Assembly: GCA_036278735.1 (NCBI GenBank)
Contig: DASUKM010000037.1
Location: 32,113 to 96,112, forward strand
Reading direction: 5' to 3'
DNA from: DASUKM01 sp036278735
GTDB taxonomy: Bacteria > Acidobacteriota > Vicinamibacteria > Vicinamibacterales > 2-12-FULL-66-21
DNA: 64,000 bases
The notes under the pieces were generated by a model. It was not told where the DNA came from and did no database searches. It saw only the letters and a list, made by a program, of their open reading frames with translations. This document shows positions 8,740-16,105 of this stretch, in pieces. A program made the position numbers and the translations under genes. Each line of letters begins with the position of its first letter. Positions within the stretch are counted from its first letter, which is position 1.

Positions 8740-9888
8740 ATGCGCAAGACATCAGTGACGCTCGCGGCGGCGGTCGCCATCGGACTCTCCGCCGCGCTGG
8801 CCGCTCAGGCCCCTTCCGCCGCGGCGTCGCGCCAGCGGCGATCCACGGTGACGCCGGACGCGAAAGCATCGACGTTCGCCAGGCCCAGCCCCGACAACGA
8901 CACGCTGACCGCCGTCGAGGGGGTCAAGGTCGGACACTTCACCCTGACCGCCCGACCCACGGGCTGCACCGTCGTGCTCGTGAAAGAGGGCACGACCGGC
9001 GGCGTCGATCAGCGCGGCGGCGCCCCCGGCACGCGCGAAACCGACGTGCTGAACCCGGTCAACAACGTCCAAATCGTGAACGCGGTCGTGCTCTCCGGCG
9101 GCAGCGCCTTCGGGCTCGACGCCGCGTCGGGCACGATGCACTGGCTCGACGAACACAACATCGGCTACCCGGTCGGCGCCGCCGGCGTCGTCCCGATCGT
9201 CCCGGCCGCGATCCTGTTCGATCTCGGGTTCGGCGGCAGCCCGAAGATCCGTCCGGGCGTGGACTGCGGCTACAAGGCGGCCGACGCGGCGACCGAAGCC
9301 CCGGTCCAGGAAGGGAACGTGGGCGCGGGCGCCGGCGCGACCGTCGGCAAGTCCGCGGGACATCCGATGAAGGCGGGCATCGGGTCGGCGGCGATCAAAC
9401 TGCCGAACGGCCTCGTCGTCGCGGCGCTCGTCGCAGTGAACGCCGTCGGCGACATCGTCGATCCGCAGACTGGACAGGTCGTCGCGGGCACGCGGACGGA
9501 GGACGGCAAGCACCTCGCCGATGCGCGCAAGCTGCTGCGGGAAGGCTTCCGGCGCCAGACGACGGGTCGTGCCGGCGAGAACACGACGATCGGCATCGTC
9601 GCGACCAACGCGAAGCTGACGAAGGTGCAGGCCACCAAGATGGCCCAGATGGCGGCGGATGGTTACGCGCGCGCGATCTATCCCGTCCACACCCCAGGCG
9701 ACGGCGATACGATTTTTTCGCTCGCGACCGGCACGTGGACGGGCGAGGCGAATTACGGCACCGTCGGAGCGCTCGCCGCGGCCGCGATGGCCGATGCGAT
9801 CGTGCGGGCCGCAACGCAGGCGACCAGCTCCGGCGGCCTGCCGTCGGCGCGCGATCTCGGGACGATCCCCGACAGACTGAAGAAGTAA
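8740..9888 (+). CDS. P1 family peptidase (DmpA/L-aminopeptidase-like), exported
   Basis: 382 residues from the ATG at 8740 (GAGG seven bases upstream). The signal peptide (SVTLAAAVAIGLSAALAAQA) indicates export. The body matches the DmpA/P1 self-processing Ntn-like hydrolases: VEGVKVGHFTL, VLSGGSAFGLDAASG, then GIGSAAIKLPNGLVVAALVAVNAVGD, where the Ser of GIGSA is expected to be the new N-terminal nucleophile after autocleavage into two chains. These enzymes remove N-terminal residues, sometimes D- or beta-amino acids, from peptides. It lies directly downstream of the TonB receptor and may be cotranscribed with it. The stop is followed by the palindrome at 9893 and a heptamer array. Confidence 0.9.
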   Translation: MRKTSVTLAAAVAIGLSAALAAQAPSAAASRQRRSTVTPDAKASTFARPSPDNDTLTAVEGVKVGHFTLTARPTGCTVVLVKEGTTGGVDQRGGAPGTRETDVLNPVNNVQIVNAVVLSGGSAFGLDAASGTMHWLDEHNIGYPVGAAGVVPIVPAAILFDLGFGGSPKIRPGVDCGYKAADAATEAPVQEGNVGAGAGATVGKSAGHPMKAGIGSAAIKLPNGLVVAALVAVNAVGDIVDPQTGQVVAGTRTEDGKHLADARKLLREGFRRQTTGRAGENTTIGIVATNAKLTKVQATKMAQMAADGYARAIYPVHTPGDGDTIFSLATGTWTGEANYGTVGALAAAAMADAIVRAATQATSSGGLPSARDLGTIPDRLKK

Positions 9889-9892
9889 ATGA

Positions 9893-9913
9893 GTCAGGCC
9901 ATAAAGGCCTGAC
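9893..9913 (+). repeat. Dispersed palindrome, variant copy (GTCAGGCC-ATAAA-GGCCTGAC)
   Basis: Perfect 8-bp arms around ATAAA, followed by CCACA. It is built like the 23-bp palindromes at 15934 and 54838 (GTCAGCCC-GTAAA-GGGCTGAC, also followed by CCAC), with compensating changes in both arms. It lies five bases after the P1 peptidase stop and could act as a transcription terminator or REP-like element. Confidence 0.75.
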
Positions 9914-9923
9914 CCACAACTGG

Positions 9924-10007
9924 CTACTGGCTACTGGCTACTGGCTACTGGTTACTGGTTACTGGTTACTGGTTACTGGTTACTGGTTACTGGTTACTGG
10001 TTACTGG
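9924..10007 (+). repeat. Heptanucleotide tandem array (CTACTGG x4, TTACTGG x8)
   Basis: Twelve perfect 7-bp units, four CTACTGG then eight TTACTGG, between two convergent genes. On the minus strand (CCAGTAA/CCAGTAG) the array gives stop codons in all three frames; on the plus strand it is open. The ordered split into two unit types suggests expansion by slippage from single-base variants. It ends eight bases from the stop codon of the oxidoreductase at 10015. Confidence 0.95.
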
Positions 10008-10014
10008 CGACTGT

Positions 10015-11034
10015 CTACATCCACCGCCGCACGCCTGCGGCAAACACGAGTCCGGCGGCGAGCAACGGCAGCACGCGAGAGGCATCCGACAGCGCGGCCT
10101 TCGTATAGGCGCTCGATTGCAATTCGCGCCCGCGGTGCGAACCGTGCGCGCGGCCGTCGTGTTGCGGGCGATCGAGGCTGCCCTCCGGCTCCTGCCACAG
10201 ATCCTGCCGCCGCTGCTGCTTGAACATCGTGCGCGCCATGTAGGCATCGGTGAGACGCGGCGCGACGCGGCCGATCAGGATCTGCGCCCGGCCGGCGCCG
10301 CCGACGACGATGTTGCGGGTCGGGTGCTCGGCGCAGGTCAGAATCGTTCGGGCCACCACTTCGGGCGCGTAGACCGGCGCCGGCAGGGCGGGGACGGCGC
10401 CTTTCATGTAGTTGCGGGCGTGCTCCGTGAAGGGGGTGTTGATCCCCGACGGCTCGACGAGCGTGACAGCGATCGGGATGCCGTCGTGCTCGAGCTCGAT
10501 CCGGAGCGCATCGGTGTAGCCCTTCACCGCATGTTTCGACGCGGAGTAGATCCCCTGCAGCGGAATGGCCAGCTCGGATACCTCACTGCCCAGGTTGATG
10601 AGCGCGCCGCCGCGCGATCTCATGATCCGCACCGCCGTCCGGCACCCGTTGACCACGCCCCAGAAGTTCGTCTCGAAGAGCCGCTTCTTGTCCGCCATCG
10701 GCACTTCGGTCAGCTTGCCGTAGATGGAGACGCCGGCGTCGTTGACCCACGTGTCGATCGTGCCGAACTCACGGAGGGCGGTCTCGCCGACGCGGTCCAT
10801 CGCGTCCTCGTCGGCGACGTCCGCCACGCAGAACGTCGCGCGGCCGCCGGCCTCGCGGATTTCGTCGCAGGCCTTCCTCAGGTCCTCCTCGTTCCGCGAG
10901 CTGAGCACCACGCGGGCGCCCCGCTTCGCCGCGAGACGGCTCGTGGCCAGTCCGATGCCGCTCGAGGCACCGGTGATCACGATGACCTGATCCTTGACGC
11001 GCTTCAGCTTCGGGTGTCGGCTCTTGTGTGTCAT
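10015..11034 (-). CDS. Short-chain dehydrogenase/reductase with C-terminal membrane tail
   Basis: 339 residues. Classical SDR Rossmann fold: cofactor motif TGASSGIG near residue 20, NDAGVS (the NAG-type motif), catalytic Ser in NLGSEVS, and YSASKHA with the YxxxK pair. After the SDR core (about 1-250) there is a low-complexity region and a hydrophobic C-terminal helix (VLPLLAAGLVFAAGV), so the enzyme is probably tail-anchored. The start at 11034 is preceded by AGGAG seven bases upstream. The substrate is unknown; SDRs of this layout are often annotated as 'SDR family oxidoreductase' acting on lipids or sugars. It is flanked on both sides by heptamer arrays. Confidence 0.9.
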   Translation of the reverse strand: MTHKSRHPKLKRVKDQVIVITGASSGIGLATSRLAAKRGARVVLSSRNEEDLRKACDEIREAGGRATFCVADVADEDAMDRVGETALREFGTIDTWVNDAGVSIYGKLTEVPMADKKRLFETNFWGVVNGCRTAVRIMRSRGGALINLGSEVSELAIPLQGIYSASKHAVKGYTDALRIELEHDGIPIAVTLVEPSGINTPFTEHARNYMKGAVPALPAPVYAPEVVARTILTCAEHPTRNIVVGGAGRAQILIGRVAPRLTDAYMARTMFKQQRRQDLWQEPEGSLDRPQHDGRAHGSHRGRELQSSAYTKAALSDASRVLPLLAAGLVFAAGVRRWM

Positions 11035-11098
11035 ATGCGCTCCTGCGCGATGATGCAGAAGCGGCTGCAATCCGTACGCCCGCCCGCGCCTCAGCCGG

Positions 11099-11160
11099 TA
11101 ACTGGTAACTGGTAACTGGTAACTGGCGGTAACTGGCTACTGGCTACTGGCGGCTACTGG
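11099..11160 (+). repeat. Heptanucleotide array (TAACTGG x5, CTACTGG x3) running into a stop codon
   Basis: Units TAACTGG (four, CGG, one) then CTACTGG (two, CGG, one). The last unit contains the TAG stop codon of the GH42-like gene (CTA at 11154-11156 on the plus strand), so coding sequence and array meet inside one repeat unit. Same CTGG core as the array at 9924. Confidence 0.9.
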
Positions 11161-13388
11161 CCGCTGACGAGCACGAGCACATCGCGCGCCTTGAATGCGT
11201 GTGTCAGCCGCGCCCCGCCGGCAGCGGGCGTGAACGGCACGGCCGCGCCGGACCCGAGATCCGTCCAGCGCGCCGGCAGGGCCGCCTCCAGACGCAGGGT
11301 CACCTCGTGCGGCGCCTCGTCGTGATTGATGGCGATCAGGATTACCCTCGATCCGGAATCGAGCAGCCGCGCCTCGACCAATCCCGGCGCGCCGTCGATG
11401 ACGACGTCCGGACGGATCCGCGCCTCGTCGACGAGTCCCTGCAGCAGCGTGCCGGCGCTCCTGAACTTCACCGGATCGCGATCGAAGGCCGCGCCCGGGA
11501 AGCTGCCGATCAGGATGGCGCGTCCGGCGCCGTACGACGCCTCGGTGATGGCCGGGTCGCCGCCGTCGAACCGCGCGAGCACGCGGGTGTCGGGGTTGGT
11601 GGTCTGAAGATGTTCGGCGAAGACCGCGCCGGCGATGGGCGAACCGGCGAGCGGCCGCAGCCCGGCCGGCATCTCGCGCGCACCCGTCATGGTCACGACC
11701 TCGGCCGAGCGCAGCTCCCGCTCGCGCGCGCCGAACACCTTGTCGAGACCGCCGCCGGGAATCGTGACGTTCGCGAATCCGCGCGCGTCGTTCCACGCCG
11801 GCCGCGCCTCGCTGATCACGACGCCGCCGTCGTGGACGTATTTCTCGAGGCCGTCGACCACAGCGGTCGAGAGCATCAGCGGCGTCCCGAGGAAAATCGC
11901 GCGATACGGGCGCGCTCCGCCGGAGGCGATTTGATCGGCGTGGATGAAATCGACGGCAATGTTCCGCTCGAACATCGCGCGGTAGAAACCCATCATCGAC
12001 TGGCGCACCGTCGTGCCTGGCCCGACGGTATTCCCCCCGACCTCGTACGAGAGCCTGTTATAGAGGACGGCCACGCGCCCCGGGCGCGGCACCGCCGAGC
12101 CCAGCAGCGGCGCGTGCTCCGTGACCGTGCGCGCGAATCGCCCGGCCGCGCGCGCGCGATCGGTGATCGTCCCGTCCAGGTCGATCAGGCCGTATCCGTT
12201 GGACTCGTAGCCCGAACTCATCGGGTAGTACGCGTAATAGCTGATCGAGCGCGCCCCGCGCGACAGCGCGGCCCAGCCCCACAGCCGAACGTCGGCCGCG
12301 GTGACCGGCGTCGCGACCTTGACGCCCGTCGCTCCCTGCCCCGCCTGCAGTTCGCCGACCCACCAGCCGCGTCCGCGCGCCGCGGAGCGGATGCCGTCGA
12401 GCGAGGCGGCCAGCCGAACGGGAGACCATGGCGCCGAAGCCGACGCGTGCCGTGGATACAACGAGGTGCCGTAGTGATCGACGACGTCCGCCATCCACCA
12501 GTCGTCCGGGTTGCCGTAGCCCGACAGCGGGCTGAGGAGCACCGCCGGCGCATCCGAGTGGCTGCTGATCGGCAGCACGCCCCGCGCGCCTGTCGCGTCG
12601 GCCTTCGCCTTCAGGTCGTCCCGCAGCTTCGCGGCGACGAACGTGTTCCAGTCCATGAAGTCGGTATACGAAAGGATGGTCCCGTACCGCGGGGCCTCGA
12701 CGTCGTCCCACCGGCTGAACGTTCGATACCACGCGCGGTTCAAGCCGTCGAGCGTGCCGTACTTGTGCTCGAGCCACTGCCGGAAGCGCGCTTGCGTGTA
12801 CTGACACCAGCAGAATTGCACGTCGGTGTTGAACCACACCCAGTTGACGATGTGGGGTTCGCTCCAGACGTCGAACCCATAGAGCGACGGGTGCTGCCGC
12901 GCGCGGGCGGCGGCCGCCGCGATGAACTTCGTCATCGCGCCGCGCACGCCGTCGTTGTCGATGCAGAAGCCGGGCGCCGCCTGCGAGCCGATGTGCTGAC
13001 CGTCAGCGGTCACGAAACTCGCGTCGGGGTACGCCTCCCCAATCCACTCGGGCGAGGAGTCGGTGTAGAACTGGACGATCACCTTCAATCCCGCGACGTC
13101 GGCGAGGGTCATGAGCTGGTCGAGTGCTTCGAAGTGGTACTCGCCGCGACGAGGCTCGGTGGAGGCCCAGTCGACCCACGTCTTGATGCTGTTGAACCCG
13201 AGCGCCTTGATCTGCTGCAGATCGCGGCGCCACGCGTCCCGCTCCCCGGCGGGATTGCGGGCGAGCATCGGCGCCCGGACGGTGCCGCCGCCGTACCAGA
13301 CTCCGACCGGCACGAACGGCGGCGGCGACGGCTGGGCCGCCAACAGCAGCAGCGCAAGCGCAACGCAGACGAGAGTCGGGATCTTCAT
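11154..13388 (-). CDS. Exported GH42-like beta-galactosidase/glycosidase
   Basis: 744 residues from the ATG at 13388 (AAGGA upstream; a longer frame to 13505 would cross the divergent promoter). Signal peptide TLVCVALALLLLAAQ. The TIM barrel resembles GH42: GVWYGGG start, ALGFNSIKTWVDWASTEP (the usual 'W..EP' strand), acid/base Glu in FDVWSEPHIVNW and nucleophile candidate Glu in WWVGELQAG. A trimerisation or glutamine-amidotransferase-like domain follows (about 450-640), then a small beta domain. Clan GH-A normally has Asn before the acid/base Glu; here it is Ser, as in several distant members. It likely releases galactose or another sugar from plant or microbial polysaccharide outside the cytoplasm. 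Confidence 0.85.
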   Translation of the reverse strand: MKIPTLVCVALALLLLAAQPSPPPFVPVGVWYGGGTVRAPMLARNPAGERDAWRRDLQQIKALGFNSIKTWVDWASTEPRRGEYHFEALDQLMTLADVAGLKVIVQFYTDSSPEWIGEAYPDASFVTADGQHIGSQAAPGFCIDNDGVRGAMTKFIAAAAARARQHPSLYGFDVWSEPHIVNWVWFNTDVQFCWCQYTQARFRQWLEHKYGTLDGLNRAWYRTFSRWDDVEAPRYGTILSYTDFMDWNTFVAAKLRDDLKAKADATGARGVLPISSHSDAPAVLLSPLSGYGNPDDWWMADVVDHYGTSLYPRHASASAPWSPVRLAASLDGIRSAARGRGWWVGELQAGQGATGVKVATPVTAADVRLWGWAALSRGARSISYYAYYPMSSGYESNGYGLIDLDGTITDRARAAGRFARTVTEHAPLLGSAVPRPGRVAVLYNRLSYEVGGNTVGPGTTVRQSMMGFYRAMFERNIAVDFIHADQIASGGARPYRAIFLGTPLMLSTAVVDGLEKYVHDGGVVISEARPAWNDARGFANVTIPGGGLDKVFGARERELRSAEVVTMTGAREMPAGLRPLAGSPIAGAVFAEHLQTTNPDTRVLARFDGGDPAITEASYGAGRAILIGSFPGAAFDRDPVKFRSAGTLLQGLVDEARIRPDVVIDGAPGLVEARLLDSGSRVILIAINHDEAPHEVTLRLEAALPARWTDLGSGAAVPFTPAAGGARLTHAFKARDVLVLVSGQ

Positions 13389-13460
13389 GGCATCCTTGCG
13401 GCCCGGGCCGATCGACCGGGCATCACACCGCATCCTAACCCACGCTGGAGGTTCGGCCGG

Positions 13461-13484
13461 TGGTATCATGCGCCGCCTGGAGGG
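13461..13484 (+). promoter_or_regulatory. Extended -10 promoter and Shine-Dalgarno for the S9 peptidase
   Basis: TGG-TATCAT (13461-13469) is an extended -10 element; transcription would begin near 13476. GGAGGG (13479-13484) then sits seven bases before the ATG at 13492. The element resembles the TGG-TATGAT at 46007-46015. Confidence 0.55.
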
Positions 13485-13491
13485 TTCAGCT

Positions 13492-15954
13492 ATGCGGTTC
13501 AGCACCTGTGCGGCGGCCGGAGCGCTCGCGTCGCTGACGTTCGTCGGAGTTCACGCGCAGACGGGCCAACCGGCCACCGCGGCCCATTATCTGCTCCCGC
13601 CGAAGACGATCGTCGACATCCTCGACGCGCCGCCGACCCCCGCGGTGCTCGTCGGGCCGCAGCGGCGGACGATCGCGCTGCTCTCGCGCAAGAGCCTGCC
13701 GTCGATCGCGGACCTCGCGCAGCCGATCTACCGGATTGCCGGCACGCGCATCAACCCGAAGACGAACGGCCGCCAGCAGCGCGGCGGCGCGATCACGGGC
13801 ATCACGCTGAAGTCGATCGCCACCGGCAAGGACGTCCATGTCGTGGTGCCGGCGAATCCGGACATCGCGAACGTGAGCTTCTCGCCCGACGGCCGCCACC
13901 TGGCGTTCACGAACACGAAACCGGGCGGCATCGAGCTGTGGGTGGCGAGCACCGCGACCGGGCAATCGAAGCAGGTGAGCGGCACGGCGCGTCTGAATGC
14001 GACCGCCGGCGATCCCTGCGACTGGCTGCACCACGGCGCGACGCTCGTCTGCGCGTTCGTGCCGGCCGGCCGCGGCCGCGCGCCCGCCGACTCGATCGTG
14101 CCCACCGGGCCGAACGTGCTCGAGAACGACGGCAAGGCCGCGCCGGCCCCCACCTACGAGGATTTGATCGAGACGCGCCACGACGAAGATCTGTTCCAGT
14201 ACTACTTCACCAGCCAGCTCATGACGGTCGACGCCGCGACCGGCGCGAAGACGGCGCTGGGCAAGCCGGGGGTGCTCGAGAACGTCAGCGTGTCCCCCGA
14301 CGATCGCTTCCTGCTCGTGCCCGTGATTTCGCGTCCGTTTTCACATCTCGTCACGATGAACGGATTTCCGCGGAGCGTCGAGATCTGGAATCGTCGCGGC
14401 CAACGCGTCAAGACCATCGCGCAGCTGCCGTCGACCGAAGGGGTGCCCATCGCCGGGGTCCCGACCGGGCCGCGGTCGTACCGCTGGCGTCCGGATCAGC
14501 CCGCCACGCTCGTCTGGGCCGAGGCGCTCGACGGCGGCAACACGCGCGCGAAGGCGCCGTTGCGCGACAAGGTGATGACGCTCACAGCGCCGTTCACAGG
14601 GGAGCCGTCGGAGCTGGCCAAGACGGAGTGGCGCTACAGCAACGTCTCGTTCACCGAGAAGGGGATCGGGCTGCTGACGGAGTCGGATCGCGCGACGCGC
14701 CACACGCGCACCTGGCTGCTCGCGCCGGGCGAGCAGCCGCGGAAATTGTGGGACCGGCGCCAGCAGGATGCCTACAGCGATCCAGGATCGCCGGTGTTCA
14801 AGATGGGCGGCGGCGGACGCGGCGGCGGCATTGGCCCGATCCTGCAGGATGGCGATTCGATTTACCTGAGCGGCCCCGGCGCCTCGTCGGACGGCGATCA
14901 CCCGTTCCTGGACCGGCTCGATCTGAAGACGCTGAAAACCGATCGCGTCTTCCGCAGCGACGACAAGACGTACGAGACCTTCGTCGCGCCGCTCGATCCG
15001 CAGGCGAAGACGATCCTCACGCGCTTCGAGACGCCGTCCGATCCGCCGAACTACTACGTGCGCGATATCGCGGCCGGGACGAAGCACGCGATCACGGCAT
15101 TTCCGGACCCCGCGCCGCAGCTCCGCGGCGTCCACAAGGAATTCGTCACCTATAAGAGGAAGGATGGCGTCGAGCTGAACGGCACGCTGTATCTGCCGCC
15201 CGACTACGAGCCGGGCGAGCGGCTGCCCGTCCTGATGTGGGCGTATCCGCGCGAGTTCGGCGACGCCGATTCGGCCAGTCAGGTGACCGGCTCCGCCTAC
15301 CGCTTCACGACGTACAACGGCGCGTCGCAGCTCTTCCTGCTCACGCAGGGCTACGCCGTCTTCGACAATCCGACGATGCCGATCATCGGGCCGGGTGAAA
15401 CGGCCAACGACACCTACGTCGAGCAGCTCGTCGCGAGCGCGCAGGCGGCCGTCGACAAGCTGGTCGACATGGGGATCGCGGATCGCGATCGCATCGGCAT
15501 CGGCGGCCACAGCTACGGCGCGTTCATGACGGCCAACCTCCTCGCGCACTCGCGCCTGTTCCGCGCCGGCATCGCGCGCAGCGGCGCCTACAACCGTTCG
15601 CTCACGCCGTTCGGCTTTCAGAACGAGCGCCGCACCTTCTGGGACGTGCCGCAGATTTACGAGCGGATGTCGCCGTTCTGGTACGCCGACAAGGTGAAGG
15701 ATCCCATCCTGCTGATCCACGGAGAGGCGGACGACAACTCGGGGACGTTTCCGATCCAGTCCGAGCGCTTCTATCGCGCGCTGAAAGGCTTTGGCGCGAC
15801 CGTCCGCTACGTGACGCTCCCCGACGAAGCGCACGGCTACGCCGCGCGCGAATCGGTGCTCGACACGCTCGCCGAGATGATCAACTGGATGGACAAGTAC
15901 GTGAAGAACGCCGCGCCTCCGACGACGGCCCACGGTCAGCCCGTAAAGGGCTGA
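13492..15954 (+). CDS. S9 family serine peptidase (prolyl oligopeptidase-like), exported
   Basis: 820 residues. The start at 13492 is chosen because GGAGGG lies seven bases upstream; the ATG at 13468 overlaps the -10. Signal peptide to GVHAQ. An N-terminal beta-propeller (to about 530; VSFSPDGRHLAFTNTKPGG is a typical blade) precedes an alpha/beta-hydrolase domain with nucleophile GGHSYGAF, Asp in HGEADDNSG and His in DEAHGY. The propeller and catalytic sequences resemble acylaminoacyl/glutamyl endopeptidase-type S9 enzymes. It digests oligopeptides in the periplasm. The last codons (QPVKG-stop) lie inside the palindrome at 15934-15956, which also ends an unrelated transporter at 54840, so its C-terminus has been remodelled by a repeat. 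Confidence 0.92.
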   Translation: MRFSTCAAAGALASLTFVGVHAQTGQPATAAHYLLPPKTIVDILDAPPTPAVLVGPQRRTIALLSRKSLPSIADLAQPIYRIAGTRINPKTNGRQQRGGAITGITLKSIATGKDVHVVVPANPDIANVSFSPDGRHLAFTNTKPGGIELWVASTATGQSKQVSGTARLNATAGDPCDWLHHGATLVCAFVPAGRGRAPADSIVPTGPNVLENDGKAAPAPTYEDLIETRHDEDLFQYYFTSQLMTVDAATGAKTALGKPGVLENVSVSPDDRFLLVPVISRPFSHLVTMNGFPRSVEIWNRRGQRVKTIAQLPSTEGVPIAGVPTGPRSYRWRPDQPATLVWAEALDGGNTRAKAPLRDKVMTLTAPFTGEPSELAKTEWRYSNVSFTEKGIGLLTESDRATRHTRTWLLAPGEQPRKLWDRRQQDAYSDPGSPVFKMGGGGRGGGIGPILQDGDSIYLSGPGASSDGDHPFLDRLDLKTLKTDRVFRSDDKTYETFVAPLDPQAKTILTRFETPSDPPNYYVRDIAAGTKHAITAFPDPAPQLRGVHKEFVTYKRKDGVELNGTLYLPPDYEPGERLPVLMWAYPREFGDADSASQVTGSAYRFTTYNGASQLFLLTQGYAVFDNPTMPIIGPGETANDTYVEQLVASAQAAVDKLVDMGIADRDRIGIGGHSYGAFMTANLLAHSRLFRAGIARSGAYNRSLTPFGFQNERRTFWDVPQIYERMSPFWYADKVKDPILLIHGEADDNSGTFPIQSERFYRALKGFGATVRYVTLPDEAHGYAARESVLDTLAEMINWMDKYVKNAAPPTTAHGQPVKG

Positions 15955-15956
15955 CC
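15934..15956 (+). repeat. Dispersed 23-bp palindrome overlapping a gene end
   Basis: Perfect dyad GGTCAGCCC-GTAAA-GGGCTGACC, followed by CACA. It contains the last five codons and the TGA of the S9 peptidase. An inverted copy at 54838-54859 occupies the same place in the sodium symporter gene; a variant lies at 9893. In RNA it forms a strong hairpin and may be a terminator. Confidence 0.9.
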
Positions 15957-16062
15957 CACACGAACGCCCTGAGAGCACCCGGACGCGCGTTCCACCGCAG
16001 GCCCACCCCCGTTGCCTGATCTCCTGGTCTCCTGCTGAACCCCGGGGCGGCAGGCGCGCGCA

Positions 16063-16068
16063 TATAAT
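16063..16068 (+). promoter_or_regulatory. -10 box (TATAAT) for the metalloprotease gene
   Basis: Perfect TATAAT 38 bp before the ATG at 16106 in otherwise GC-rich DNA. No -35 resembling TTGACA is found at the usual spacing. Confidence 0.5.
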
Positions 16069-16105
16069 CCCCCCGACCATTCACTATTTCTCAACAGGAC
16101 GATCC

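Noticed and set aside
9735..10223. Open frame with a (WLLVTGY)n peptide repeat
   Set aside because: It is the heptamer array read in a frame without stops; it runs antisense into the SDR gene and has no ribosome site.
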